From Gammaproteobacteria bacterium (GTDB taxonomy: Bacteria; Pseudomonadota; Gammaproteobacteria; Steroidobacterales; Steroidobacteraceae): a stretch of 64,000 nucleotides of DNA. The notes under the pieces were generated by a model. That model was not told where the DNA came from and did not search any database. It saw only the letters and a program-made list of their open reading frames with translations. The DNA lies in NCBI GenBank assembly GCA_016874295.1, contig VGUH01000006.1:55188-119187 (forward strand). Reading direction: 5' to 3'. Below, one piece after another: positions 8,447 through 17,469 of this stretch (its first letter is position 1; each line of letters begins with the position of its first letter). Position numbers and translations under genes: made by a program.

Positions 8447-8932
8447 TCATTCCGCTCTGCGTTTCTTCGAGCCCAGGTCGCCGAGCGGCAGCGTGCCGGT
8501 TTCCTCGAACGGGATCGAACGCAGCAGGCCGAGGCGCGTGGACAGCTTGCCGGAGAGCCGGTAGCCGACCTGTTCGCGCTCCTCACGCCCCGCGGTCGCA
8601 ATGCGCAGCAGCGCGGTCGCGGCATGCGCCGTCACGAGCATGTCCAACTCGGCCTCGCCGTGCGCCGGCACGGTGAACTCCCGCGCCGAGGTGCCCTGCG
8701 CGAACGGTTCGTCCGCGAGCTCGACGTTCACGTCCAGCCCCCGCACCGGAATGTCGAGCGCATTAGGGTTCTCCACCCGCAGCCGCACCTCCAGCCGCTG
8801 CTCGAAGAGGTCCGCCTTGAGCGCCCGGATGCCGACGACGGACACGCGCGGTGATTCCAGCCTGCTGCCCAGGCTAGCGCACCCGGCCAGCACCAGGAGC
8901 AAGGAAGCCGCAGCAATGACCCGCGCAGTCAT
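8447..8932 (-). CDS. LEA2/WHy-domain lipoprotein
   Basis: Predicted lipoprotein of 161 residues. The signal peptide MTARVIAAASLLLVLAGC has its lipobox Cys at residue 18. The mature part (LEVRLRVENPNALDIPVRG) fits the LEA14/WHy domain, an immunoglobulin-like fold found in desiccation and stress proteins. It is probably anchored to the periplasmic face of a membrane; its substrate is unknown. ATG at 8932 is chosen because it places the signal peptide properly; the frame is open to 8980. It is followed on the same strand by the Ada-like gene. Confidence 0.82.
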   Translation of the reverse strand: MTARVIAAASLLLVLAGCASLGSRLESPRVSVVGIRALKADLFEQRLEVRLRVENPNALDIPVRGLDVNVELADEPFAQGTSAREFTVPAHGEAELDMLVTAHAATALLRIATAGREEREQVGYRLSGKLSTRLGLLRSIPFEETGTLPLGDLGSKKRRAE

Positions 8933-8997
8933 GGCCAATCTGACAGGCCGGCGGACGGATCGTTGGCGTCGCTCATGCATCCCTATATGTGAATCAC

Positions 8998-9025
8998 TTG
9001 ACTATTACTAACTACCTAGTACTAT
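8998..9025 (+). promoter_or_regulatory. Promoter of the PadR operon
   Basis: TTGACT (8998-9003) and TACTAT (9020-9025) are spaced by 16 bases in an AT-rich gap between the divergent lipoprotein and PadR genes. The GTG start of the regulator lies 35 bases downstream. The partly symmetrical ACTACCTAGTACT around the -10 box could hold an autoregulatory PadR site, but this is weak. Confidence 0.6.
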
Positions 9026-9059
9026 TCATTTCGCAATGCTACTAAACAGGTAATGGCAC

Positions 9060-9470
9060 GTGCAAGACGATAGCACCCTGGCGGTCTCTGACGGCGCCCC
9101 TGCCGACCAGGAGCGACTGTCGCAGAAGTTCCAGCGCGAACTCAACGCCGGCCTGGTCGGCCTGGTGCTGCTCGCCGTGCTCGAGCAGGCGCAAGAGGAC
9201 CTCTACGGCTACCAGATTGCCAAGCGCCTGCAGGGCGAGGCGGCGGGCAACGCCCCGGTCAAGCAGGGCGCGCTCTACCCCGTGCTGCGCCAGCTCTCGG
9301 CCAACGGCCTGCTGGCGAGCCGCATCGTGCCGTCCTACGCTGGCCCGCCGCGGCGCTATTACCGGATCACCGAAGCCGGACGCGCCGCGCTCGCGGACTG
9401 GCGCGGCATCTGGCGCAACACGCGCGATTTCGTCGATGGATTCACGCAGACCGAGGGAGCAAGCCGATGA
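9060..9470 (+). CDS. PadR-family transcriptional regulator
   Basis: Winged-helix repressor of 136 residues. The core LYGYQIAKRLQGEA, the KQGALYPVLRQLSANGLL recognition region and the wing PPRRYYRITEAGRAAL are standard PadR features, near residues 48-110. The start is GTG at 9060 with AGG 9 bases upstream; a nearer ATG at 9053 runs into a stop. It overlaps the following membrane-protein gene as ATGA. Such PadR/HAAS-domain pairs usually form autoregulated operons responding to envelope stress; that role is inferred. Confidence 0.9.
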   Translation: MQDDSTLAVSDGAPADQERLSQKFQRELNAGLVGLVLLAVLEQAQEDLYGYQIAKRLQGEAAGNAPVKQGALYPVLRQLSANGLLASRIVPSYAGPPRRYYRITEAGRAALADWRGIWRNTRDFVDGFTQTEGASR

Positions 9471-10387
9471 ACCAACGCACCGCCCCACGCTCGATCGAGC
9501 AATACCTCGCGGCGCTGCGCGAGGCGCTCGCCGGCGAGGATCCGGCGCTGATCCAGGATGCGCTCTACGACGCGGAGGAATACCTGCGCGCCGAGGTCGC
9601 CGCGAATCCCGGCCGCAACGAGGCCGACACGCTCGAGCTGATCGCCAGCACCTATGGCGCGCCCGAGGAAGTCGCCGCGGCCTACCGCATGACCGAGCAG
9701 CAGGTGCGCACGGCGCTTGCGCCACCCCCGCGCAAGGCGCCCCGCACTCTGCTCGGCCGCTTCTTCGGGGTCTATGGCGACTCGCGCGCCTGGACCGCGC
9801 TCTTCTTCATGCTGCTGTCGCTGGTGACCGGCATCTTCTACTTTACGGTGACCGTGACGGGCCTGTCCATGTCGGCGGGACTGATCATGCTGATCATCGG
9901 CATCCCGTTCTTCCTGCTGTTCGTCGGCTTCACGCGCGTGCTCGCGCTCGCCGAGGGCCGCCTGGTCGAGGGCCTGCTGGGACAGCGCATGCCACGGCGC
10001 CCGGTGTACCCGAGCAAGGGCATGCCGATCCTCCAGCGCATCAAGGAAATGCTGGTGGACCGTCGCACCTGGACGACGATGTTCTACTTCCTGATCATGC
10101 TGCCGCTTGGCATCCTGTACTTCATGGTCGCGATTATCGGCATCACGGTGAGCCTCGGGCTCGTCTTCGGCTCCATCGCCGGGTTGCTGCTGGAGGCCGG
10201 CGTGGGCACCGGCGGGATCAGCGTCGACCACGAGATTTACTTCGCGCCGACGCCGGCGCTCGCCCCGTTCGTGCTGGTGCTCGGCGTGCTGCTGCTGACG
10301 GCCGTGATGCACCTGGTGCGCGGCATCGGCCGCGCGCACGGGACACTGGCGAAACACCTGCTAGTCGCGCGAGCGAGCGCGACCTGA
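9467..10387 (+). CDS. HAAS/DUF1700-type multi-pass membrane protein, PadR partner
   Basis: Inner-membrane protein of 306 residues. The N-terminal 90 residues are soluble, with the helical HAAS-type signature (IEQYLAALREALAGEDPALI, then DALYDAEEYLRAEV). Then come two pairs of hydrophobic segments (about 108-155 and 205-245) and a final TM near 270-290, consistent with a duplicated sensor-like membrane domain. Start ATG overlaps the PadR stop. Function is unknown; partner regulators of this type commonly control its expression. Confidence 0.8.
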   Translation: MNQRTAPRSIEQYLAALREALAGEDPALIQDALYDAEEYLRAEVAANPGRNEADTLELIASTYGAPEEVAAAYRMTEQQVRTALAPPPRKAPRTLLGRFFGVYGDSRAWTALFFMLLSLVTGIFYFTVTVTGLSMSAGLIMLIIGIPFFLLFVGFTRVLALAEGRLVEGLLGQRMPRRPVYPSKGMPILQRIKEMLVDRRTWTTMFYFLIMLPLGILYFMVAIIGITVSLGLVFGSIAGLLLEAGVGTGGISVDHEIYFAPTPALAPFVLVLGVLLLTAVMHLVRGIGRAHGTLAKHLLVARASAT

Positions 10388-10400
10388 ACGGGCAGGACGC

Positions 10401-10970
10401 GTGACGCCGGCGGCAATCCTCGCACTCGCGCTGACGCAGCCTGCGGTCACGCCGCCTACGGCGCCAGGCGACCGCTGCCTGCCCGGCGAGGCCGGCTTCC
10501 TCTCGATGCGGCTGCGCGGCAGCATCGAGGCAGAGATCGACTGGCGCGAGCCTGACCTCGACTGCACCGGCATGTCGCGCCCCGACGGGCGCGGCCTGCG
10601 CCTGCGCTTCGCAGGCCGTCGTGACGGCGGTGAGCTGGGGGTTGTCTTCGCGGCGCCGGAACTGGCGATGGGCGCCTCCGCGCGCGGCGTGCCGGTCAAC
10701 GTCACCCTGCTCGACGGGGGCGGCCAGCGCATCTATGGCACGCAGGGCGATCGTCTGTGCGTGTTCGACGAGGTCGAGCAGCAGGCGATCGAGGGCGAAG
10801 GGCTCGCGCCGCGCAGCTATCGCGTAACGGCCCGCGGCTTCTGCACTGCGCCCGCGCGCGCGATCGACGGCGACGGTGCGGTGCTGCTGACGCGATTCGA
10901 TTTCGCGGGACTCGTCACCTGGCGCGAGGACGAGGGCGCCGCTGCGGCTGCGGCGGCTGCGGCGCGATGA
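10401..10970 (+). CDS. Uncharacterised exported protein
   Basis: 189 residues from GTG 10401; not recognised. It has a short hydrophobic N-terminus (MTPAAILALALTQPAV), which may be a weak signal peptide, four Cys residues spread over the chain (CLPGE, LDCTG, LCVFD, FCTAP) and an alternating charged/hydrophobic, beta-rich pattern. It ends in a run of about nine Ala residues. Placement 13 bases after the membrane-protein gene and ATGA overlap with the DUF192 gene support that it is translated. Confidence 0.65.
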   Translation: MTPAAILALALTQPAVTPPTAPGDRCLPGEAGFLSMRLRGSIEAEIDWREPDLDCTGMSRPDGRGLRLRFAGRRDGGELGVVFAAPELAMGASARGVPVNVTLLDGGGQRIYGTQGDRLCVFDEVEQQAIEGEGLAPRSYRVTARGFCTAPARAIDGDGAVLLTRFDFAGLVTWREDEGAAAAAAAAAR

Positions 10971-11464
10971 AGGCCGTGCTCGCGTTGGCGGCGCTGACCC
11001 TGGCCGCCGCCTGCACGGCCCAAGAGCCCGGATACCAGGTGCCAGCGCAGCTTGCCAGCCTGCCGAAGTCCGAAGTCAGCGTTGAAACCGATTCCGGCAC
11101 GCACCGCTTCCAGGTCTGGGTCGCCGCCGACGTTGGCAGCCGCAAGCGCGGCCTGATGTTCGTGCGCGAGTTGCCTGCCGGTCACGGCATGCTGTTCCTG
11201 TTCGATCAGCCGCAATACACGGCGTTCTGGATGAAGGACACCTACATCCCCCTCGATCTCATTTTCATCGCGGCCGACGGGCACGTCGTCCACGTCGCCG
11301 CCGACGCGCGGCCGCATTCGCTCGAGCCGATCGCGCCAACGGCACCGGTCGCGGCGGTGCTGGAGGTGATCGCCGGTACCGCCGCACGCGTCGGGCTCAA
11401 GCCCGGCCATCGTATTGAGTGTCCTTGTCTGCCCTCAAGAGACAGCGCAATGCCTGCCGCATGA
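10967..11464 (+). CDS. DUF192 family lipoprotein
   Basis: 165-residue exported protein with a lipobox near residue 16 (LTLAAAC). The DUF192 core is clear: RKRGLMFVRELPAGHGMLF, then FWMKDTYIPLDLIFI, then VAAVLEVIAGTAARVGLKPG. The family is widespread and periplasmic, with unknown biochemical function. ATG at 10967 overlaps the preceding stop as ATGA. Confidence 0.88.
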   Translation: MKAVLALAALTLAAACTAQEPGYQVPAQLASLPKSEVSVETDSGTHRFQVWVAADVGSRKRGLMFVRELPAGHGMLFLFDQPQYTAFWMKDTYIPLDLIFIAADGHVVHVAADARPHSLEPIAPTAPVAAVLEVIAGTAARVGLKPGHRIECPCLPSRDSAMPAA

Positions 11465-11474
11465 CGGCGCGCGT

Positions 11475-13178
11475 GTGGTTCCTTGCTTAGGATTCACGGG
11501 CTATGCTGCTCATCGTGCGGCCACCGCGTCGCCGCGGGTAATCGGTATCAGCCAGCGAACCTTACGCAAAGCAGCGAGCGCGCTCAGGTCGGGTCGCCTT
11601 TCGGAAGCGAAGACGCTGCTGCAATCGATACCGGGCCCAGTTCCGGGCGACCTCCCCGCGTTGCGCGGACTCGGGCAGGCCTGCGCTAGTCTTTCGGATA
11701 CCGACCACGCCATCGAATGCTTCCACGAACTGATCCGGCTGGCTCATCGTCCATTGCCGATCATTGACGAGCTGGCGCGATTCTGCCTGGCCCGCGCGCG
11801 GCTGGAAACCGCCGTCGCGGCCTATCAGGAGTACCTGTCTCATCATCCGGGGACGGCAATCGCGCATTACAACTGCGGCTACTACTCCGGCAAGCTTGGG
11901 AAGCACCAGATGGCGATTGATCACTACCTGCAGGCGCTGCAGCTCGGGATCGATCGTCCCGAGGAAGTGCACCTGAACATCGCCAATGTGTACGCCGATG
12001 CGCTGCGCGACGACACGCTGGCCAGGAAGCATCTTGACACCGCTCTTTCCATCAATACTGCGTACATCGCCGCGCATTTCAATCTCGGCCACCTGGCTGA
12101 ACAGCGCGGGGAGCTGGAAGAGGCGCAACGATGCTTTTGGCGCTGCCTCCAGCTGGATGCCAGCAATGACGCCGCCCTCGCGCGGCTGGCGGACACCTGC
12201 GATTTCGCACGCGATCATGACGCTTTGTTCGAACGCCTGTTGGAAGCGGCGGGTCGTGAAGCCAACGCGGACCTGCACTTTTCGGCCGGGCGCGCCTGTG
12301 AGCAGCGCGGCGACTATGTACGAGCCTGGCAGCACTTCACGCTTGCGAACGAGTCGGACCGGCGGCGATTTCCGATCTACGATCCCTCCGAGTGGGAGCG
12401 CCGGATCAACCGCATCATCTCAGTCTGCGATGCGGACTGGATCGCGTGCCGGCGACTCGCGCATGGTCGGGCCCCGCTTTTCATCTGTGGCATGTTCCGC
12501 TCTGGTTCCACGCTCGTCGAACAAATCCTTGCGGCGCACCCCTCATTCACGCCGGCGGGCGAGCTGGAATTCTTTCCGCGTCTGGTCGCCATGAATCTGC
12601 CGCGCTACCCGGAAGGACTGGAGTCGCTGACGGCGGAACGGCTTGCATCCTGGGCGCATGCCTATGCAACGGAGGCTGCAGTGCTATTCGCGGACGCGGC
12701 GCGCGTGACGGACAAAAGACCGGACAACTTTCTGTATCTTGGCTTGATCAAAGCCATGTTTCCGCAGGCGCAGGTGGTCGTCGTGTGCCGCGACTGGCGC
12801 GACGTCGCCCTGTCCGTGTACACGACGCGGCTTGGACCAGTGGCCAATTACGCGACCGATCTGACACACACGCGCCATTACATCCGCCAGCATGACCGGC
12901 TGCTTGCCCACTGGCAGTCACAGTTCGGCGCGGACATGTTTTTCGTGAGCTATCAGCGGCTGGTCGCGGAGCCCAGGCCCGAGATCGAGCGCCTGCTGCA
13001 GTTTCTGGGTGAACCCTGGGACGACCGCTGCCTCGAGTTCCATCAGCTCAGGAACACCGTCCGCACCGCGAGCGTCTGGCAGGTCCGCCGGCCACTCTAT
13101 GTCAGTTCGGTGGGGCGCTGGCGCCGGTATCAAGAGCGATTCGCCGGGCTCCTGGACACTGAGGACCAGTCGGACTGA
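11475..13178 (+). CDS. TPR-repeat sulfotransferase
   Basis: Predicted PAPS-dependent sulfotransferase fused to tetratricopeptide repeats, about 567 residues. TPR helices fill residues 30-300 (AIAHYNCGYYSGKLGKHQMA, AHFNLGHLAEQRGELEEAQR). The catalytic domain follows: the 5'-phosphosulfate loop ICGMFRSGSTLVEQIL near 335 and the 3'-phosphate motif VVCRDWRDVALSVYTTRL near 440. It is probably cytoplasmic, and the TPR part may present a protein substrate. The start is uncertain: GTG 11475 avoids overlap with the upstream gene, while TTG 11415 is also open. Similar TPR-sulfotransferases are often near TonB receptors, as here. Confidence 0.85.
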   Translation: MVPCLGFTGYAAHRAATASPRVIGISQRTLRKAASALRSGRLSEAKTLLQSIPGPVPGDLPALRGLGQACASLSDTDHAIECFHELIRLAHRPLPIIDELARFCLARARLETAVAAYQEYLSHHPGTAIAHYNCGYYSGKLGKHQMAIDHYLQALQLGIDRPEEVHLNIANVYADALRDDTLARKHLDTALSINTAYIAAHFNLGHLAEQRGELEEAQRCFWRCLQLDASNDAALARLADTCDFARDHDALFERLLEAAGREANADLHFSAGRACEQRGDYVRAWQHFTLANESDRRRFPIYDPSEWERRINRIISVCDADWIACRRLAHGRAPLFICGMFRSGSTLVEQILAAHPSFTPAGELEFFPRLVAMNLPRYPEGLESLTAERLASWAHAYATEAAVLFADAARVTDKRPDNFLYLGLIKAMFPQAQVVVVCRDWRDVALSVYTTRLGPVANYATDLTHTRHYIRQHDRLLAHWQSQFGADMFFVSYQRLVAEPRPEIERLLQFLGEPWDDRCLEFHQLRNTVRTASVWQVRRPLYVSSVGRWRRYQERFAGLLDTEDQSD

Positions 13179-13277
13179 GCGACCTTGGCCCGCGAAGGGA
13201 AAGACGTGCATGAGCGAGCGCGGTCTGCGCCGGATCAGGCATACTGCGGCGGCAGGCAGTCTTGACGAGGTGTCAGC

Positions 13278-13622
13278 ATGGGGTCGAGGTGTGTTTCAGT
13301 CCTCGCGATGTGTGCAGTCGTGCTGGCTTCGGCGGCCTGCAGTACGACGCATCCGGCTGCCACACCCGCGCCGGCCGATGCGCGCAGCGAGGCCGGCAAT
13401 GTCGCGGCGGAAGTTCAGGAAACGGACCAGCCGGCGGCGAATCCGCAGCTTGCGACGCGCGACAGGATCATCTGCAAGAAAGTGGCGCCAACCGGCACGC
13501 GCGTTGCCAACCGCACCTGCCTGACCCTGGCACAGTGGGAAGCGATCCAGGCAGATGCCAAGGCCGCCCTGGAAAAGGTGCAGAGGGAAGGCAGGCTCAA
13601 GGACGCTCCGCCGGGCACGTGA
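13278..13622 (+). CDS. Small uncharacterised lipoprotein
   Basis: 114 residues. The N-terminus is a lipoprotein signal (MCAVVLASAAC, Cys near residue 21), followed by a Pro/Ala-rich linker and a compact C-terminal part with two Cys residues: RDRIICKKVAPTGTRVANRT then CLTLAQWEAIQADAKAAL. From memory this C-terminal block recurs in small secreted proteins of xanthomonads and sphingomonads with no known function. It lies between the TPR-sulfotransferase and the TonB receptor. Confidence 0.72.
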   Translation: MGSRCVSVLAMCAVVLASAACSTTHPAATPAPADARSEAGNVAAEVQETDQPAANPQLATRDRIICKKVAPTGTRVANRTCLTLAQWEAIQADAKAALEKVQREGRLKDAPPGT

Positions 13623-13664
13623 AGCCCTCATAGGCGAGGCCCGGTGGGTGCCAGGTAATCCAGC

Positions 13665-14162
13665 ATGCGATCTCGCGCCGCGATCATCTGTTTGTCGTTA
13701 GGTGGTGTCACGTTCCCAGCCCATGAACCGTTTGCGAAGGAAAAGAGCGACTTTCCGGGCATCGCGGTTCTGATGCCGGCCGACGAGTTCTCCAGAGCCG
13801 GTCTGCACAAGCTGACACCCGAAGAAATCCAGGTCCTCGATGCATGGCTGCTGCGCTATACGGCCCGTGGAGCGACGATCGTCCGGCGCACGAGCGCGCA
13901 GGTACGGGAAATTGCGGAACCCGTACGCATTGTCGCCCGCATCAAGCCGCCATTCACGGGCTGGTCGGGAGAGACAAGCTTCGAACTTGACAACGGACAG
14001 ACCTGGCGCCAGCGGCTGCCGGGGCAATACCGGTTCAACGGCGACAATACCGAGGTCGTCATCAGACGCAATGCCCTCGGCTTCCATGTGATGACCCTGA
14101 CGGCAACCGATCGATCTATCGGCGTTGAGCTGGTCCTGCACCTGCCGCGTGCTCAGCCCTAG
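13665..14162 (+). CDS. Uncharacterised secreted protein
   Basis: 165 residues from ATG 13665; not recognised. A short signal-like stretch (AAIICLSLGGVTFPAHE) precedes a segment LMPADEFSRAGLHKLTPEEIQVLDAWL, a pattern seen at the start of many small exported proteins, and a beta-rich C-terminal half (TSFELDNGQTWRQRLPGQYR) that may form a small barrel or SH3-like fold. It sits 42 bases after the small lipoprotein gene, probably co-transcribed. Confidence 0.65.
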   Translation: MRSRAAIICLSLGGVTFPAHEPFAKEKSDFPGIAVLMPADEFSRAGLHKLTPEEIQVLDAWLLRYTARGATIVRRTSAQVREIAEPVRIVARIKPPFTGWSGETSFELDNGQTWRQRLPGQYRFNGDNTEVVIRRNALGFHVMTLTATDRSIGVELVLHLPRAQP

Positions 14163-14467
14163 CAACGCTCGAAAGTTACTGTAGCTTTTCAGCAACAATA
14201 GCTGCCCTGTCGCCGCAGGCGGGCGCGGTCACAACTTCCCCGCAGCTGCAACCTCACCGCCGGAGGCGAAACTTTGGCAATGGCCGGGCTCGAGCCAGGG
14301 CGCTGGCTGTTGTTGGTTAGTCACAACCGGTTGCTTGGGCGGTCAGAATAGGCTAGCGTACCAGCTGGCAAAACCCTCGGGGCGGCGCTATTGCTCGCAC
14401 TGCGCGCGGGAACCGGGGCCGCAGCAAGAAACAGGGAATCCTTAGGCAACTGTGGGGGAACCGATCC
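14163..14467. other. 305-base intergenic region before the TonB receptor
   Basis: No open frame of coding character is seen. The stretch carries a perfect 10-bp palindrome CAACCGGTTG (14324-14333) that could be an operator. A TTGCTT at 14331-14336 with TAGCGT 17 bases further is a weak promoter candidate. This is presumably the control region of the receptor gene. Confidence 0.4.
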
Positions 14468-17326
14468 ATGCGAATTATCGAAAAGTCTCCATTGGCCGCG
14501 GCGATATCCACGGCGCTCAATCTGGCCGGCGGCGCGGTTGCGCCAGGTCTGGCCAACGCCGCGACGGTCGAAGAGGTGATCGTCACCGGCACCCGCATCA
14601 CGGTCTCCGACGGATACGCCAGCACTTCGCCGGTGTCCGTGGTCGCCCAGGACGCGATCAAGCTGACGGGCATGACGCGGATCGAAGATGTGCTGAACAG
14701 CCTGCCTTCGGTGGAAGCGGCGCAGAATGCGTATATTTCCAACGGCGCGACAGGCACCGCCTCGATCGACCTGCGTGGCCTCGGTGCCGGTCGGACGCTG
14801 GTACTGTTCAACGGCAGGCGCATGCAGCCCGGTGGCGTGTGGACCGAGGCTCCGGACGTGAACCAGATACCGGCCGCGCTCGTCGAGCGAGTCGAAGTCC
14901 TGACCGGAGGGGCGTCCGCCACCTACGGCGCCGACGCGGTCGCGGGCGTGGTCAACTTCATCATGCGCCGGGTCAACGGCGTCGAAATCAGCGCTGGCTG
15001 GAACGGGTTCCAGCATAACAACAGCAACGATTACATCCAGGGTAAGATGGACGCCCGCGGCTTCACGTACCCGACCGGCGACAGCGGTGTCGACGGCCGG
15101 GGCCTCAACTTCGACTTGATCATCGGCAGTGACTTCCCCGATGGACGCGGCAACGCCACGGCCTACGCCAGCTATCGCGAAGGCGATCCGTTGCGCGAAG
15201 CGAACCGCGACTACTCCGCCTGCGCGCTGAATGCCACAGGGAAGACATGCGGCGGTTCCGCCACGGCTCGTATTCCGAACTTCTTCATCGCGCCGACGAC
15301 CGCGGCGGGTGCGGGGCCCGTGTCGCCCTACACGGGCAACGCCTACGACTACGACCAGGAGGGCTTCTATACCCTGCAGTCGAACAGCTCGCTGGGTTTC
15401 TTTGCGGGCAATTTCTACAACTACGCGCCGCCCAACTATTTCATGCGGCCCGAGAAGCGCTATTCGGCCGGCGTGTTCGCGGATTACGAGCTGAGCGAGC
15501 GTGCCACGCCGTACCTGGAGGTCAATTACAACAGCTCCAAGACGGCGGCACAGATCGCGGAGTCCGGCACATTCTTCGCCGAGGCCTATTTCTTCCCGGT
15601 GAACGATCCGTTGTTCCCGCAGGCGTTCCGGAACTCGCTGGCCACGCTGTATCCGGGCGCCACGGAGGTCGGCATCTACATCGGCAAGCGCAACACGGAG
15701 GGCGGCCCGCGTTCGGACGTGCTGGACCACGAGAGCTTCCGTATCGTGCTCGGCACCAAGGGACAGCTGGTCGGGAACTGGGATTACGACCTGTTCTACC
15801 TGTACGCGAACACGACCGCGAGCACGACCTACATCAACGACCTGTTCCTGCCGTTGATCGGCGAGGCGGTGGGTCCGAACTGCGCCACGGCCGAAACCGG
15901 CTGCTATCAGGTGTTCACCTTCAACGGGGTGACTCCGGAGATGGCGCAGGCGCTCGGTGGCACCGCGATCGCGCGTGCCAGGACCAACCTCGAGGTCGCG
16001 GGCGCGCACGTGTCGGGCGACTTCGGCTGGGGTCTGCCGGGAGCGGGCCCGGTCCAGTTCGTGCTGGGTTTCAACTACGGCCGGACGGAGTTCGAGCGGA
16101 TCGCCGACACGATCTACCAGCAAGGTGCGCTCGCAGGACAGGGCGGTCCGACGCCCAACATCGCCGGGCATATCCTGGTGTCAGAAGTCTTCACGGAGGC
16201 CAGCATCCCGCTGCTCGAGGACAAGCCGCTCGCAAAGGCGCTCAATCTGTCACTCGCCTATCGTTACTCCGACTACAACAGCACGGGCGTCGCCGAAACT
16301 TACCGCTACGGACTGGACTGGCAGCCGGTGGACAGGTTCCGGGTGCGCACGGGGTTCAACCGGGCGGTCCGCTCGCCGAGCATCGGCGAGCAGTTCTCTC
16401 CGCAGCAGGTCGGCCTCTGGGGTGGCAGCGATCCATGTTCGGGCCCGACGCCCGCCTACACCGCTGAGCAGTGCGCCCGTACCGGCGTGACTGCGGCGCA
16501 GTACGGCAACATCCTGCCGAGCCCCGCTGACCAGTACTACCAGCATAGCGGAGGCAATCCGGGACTCGAACCGGAAACCGCCGATACCTGGACTTTCGGC
16601 GTGGTGGTCAACCCGATGGATAACCTGACCTTCTCGGTCGATTACTGGAAGATCGAGATGGAGGACACGATCAGCACGCTGGGTGCCCCGCTGATCCTCG
16701 AGCAGTGCGCCGTGTTCAACCTGCTGTGCAGCGCAATCAATCGATTGCCCAACGGCAGCCTGTGGCAGGGGTCTGGCGTCAATGATGGCTTTGTCCAGAA
16801 CACCCTGCAGAACTTCGGCGAGAACACCTGGGAGGGCATCGACGTCGCGGCAAACTATAGCTTCGAGGCATTGGGCGGCAGCTTCGGGGTCAGCCTGATG
16901 GGCACACGCATGCTGACCAAGGAAGTCGCGGCGATTCCGACGGACCCGTCGGCCACCTACGATTGCGTGGGCAAGATCAACGAGAATTGCTTCCCGTCCC
17001 CGGAGTGGCGTCACAGCATGACCATCGGCTACGACTCAAACGAGATCTGGTCCGTGCAGGCCAAGTGGCGGTATTTCGCCAGAATCGACTACGACGGCAC
17101 CCGTGATACCATCGCCAAAGGCAATCTGGGTGCGCAAGACTATTTGGATCTGAGCGCTTCGTTCAGATTGTTCGAGAACTCCGACATCGTCATCGGCGTC
17201 AATAACGTGCTGGACGAGGAACCACCGTTGCTGGGCGGAACGCTCACCACGAACGCCAACACGGTGGCCGGGTTCTGGGACACTCTGGGCCGTTACGTGT
17301 TCACGAAGGCGACCATGCGCTTCTAA
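14468..17326 (+). CDS. TonB-dependent receptor
   Basis: Outer-membrane gated transporter of 952 residues. After a signal peptide ending in ANA (about residue 31) comes the TonB-box-like EEVIVTGTRI. The plug domain (about 45-165) includes IDLRGLGAGRTLVLFNGRRM and GGASATYGADAVAGVVNF. The barrel carries FRVRTGFNRAVRSPSI and PGLEPETADTWTFGVV and ends in aromatic YVFTKATMRF, the BAM signal. It matches the large receptor subfamily typical of sphingomonads and related gammaproteobacteria. The substrate is not evident. A strong terminator follows, then a TPR-oxygenase gene. Confidence 0.93.
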   Translation: MRIIEKSPLAAAISTALNLAGGAVAPGLANAATVEEVIVTGTRITVSDGYASTSPVSVVAQDAIKLTGMTRIEDVLNSLPSVEAAQNAYISNGATGTASIDLRGLGAGRTLVLFNGRRMQPGGVWTEAPDVNQIPAALVERVEVLTGGASATYGADAVAGVVNFIMRRVNGVEISAGWNGFQHNNSNDYIQGKMDARGFTYPTGDSGVDGRGLNFDLIIGSDFPDGRGNATAYASYREGDPLREANRDYSACALNATGKTCGGSATARIPNFFIAPTTAAGAGPVSPYTGNAYDYDQEGFYTLQSNSSLGFFAGNFYNYAPPNYFMRPEKRYSAGVFADYELSERATPYLEVNYNSSKTAAQIAESGTFFAEAYFFPVNDPLFPQAFRNSLATLYPGATEVGIYIGKRNTEGGPRSDVLDHESFRIVLGTKGQLVGNWDYDLFYLYANTTASTTYINDLFLPLIGEAVGPNCATAETGCYQVFTFNGVTPEMAQALGGTAIARARTNLEVAGAHVSGDFGWGLPGAGPVQFVLGFNYGRTEFERIADTIYQQGALAGQGGPTPNIAGHILVSEVFTEASIPLLEDKPLAKALNLSLAYRYSDYNSTGVAETYRYGLDWQPVDRFRVRTGFNRAVRSPSIGEQFSPQQVGLWGGSDPCSGPTPAYTAEQCARTGVTAAQYGNILPSPADQYYQHSGGNPGLEPETADTWTFGVVVNPMDNLTFSVDYWKIEMEDTISTLGAPLILEQCAVFNLLCSAINRLPNGSLWQGSGVNDGFVQNTLQNFGENTWEGIDVAANYSFEALGGSFGVSLMGTRMLTKEVAAIPTDPSATYDCVGKINENCFPSPEWRHSMTIGYDSNEIWSVQAKWRYFARIDYDGTRDTIAKGNLGAQDYLDLSASFRLFENSDIVIGVNNVLDEEPPLLGGTLTTNANTVAGFWDTLGRYVFTKATMRF

Positions 17327-17354
17327 GACTCCGGCGCCAGCAACCGTTTCGATT

Positions 17355-17381
17355 AAAGCGGGCTTCGGCCCGCTTTTTTTT
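17355..17381 (+). terminator. Rho-independent terminator after the TonB receptor
   Basis: AAAGCGGGC (17355-17363), a UUCG tetraloop and GCCCGCTTT (17368-17376) give a perfect 9-bp stem with a run of eight T residues (17374-17381). It is one of the strongest terminators in the window. Confidence 0.93.
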
Positions 17382-17469
17382 GGTTCATCGCCCGGCGCCT
17401 TGCGGCTTGCAGCCAAGCTGTCGTAGTGTCCGGCCTCGTTTCTGCTGTCCGCCGGTGTACGCACCATTC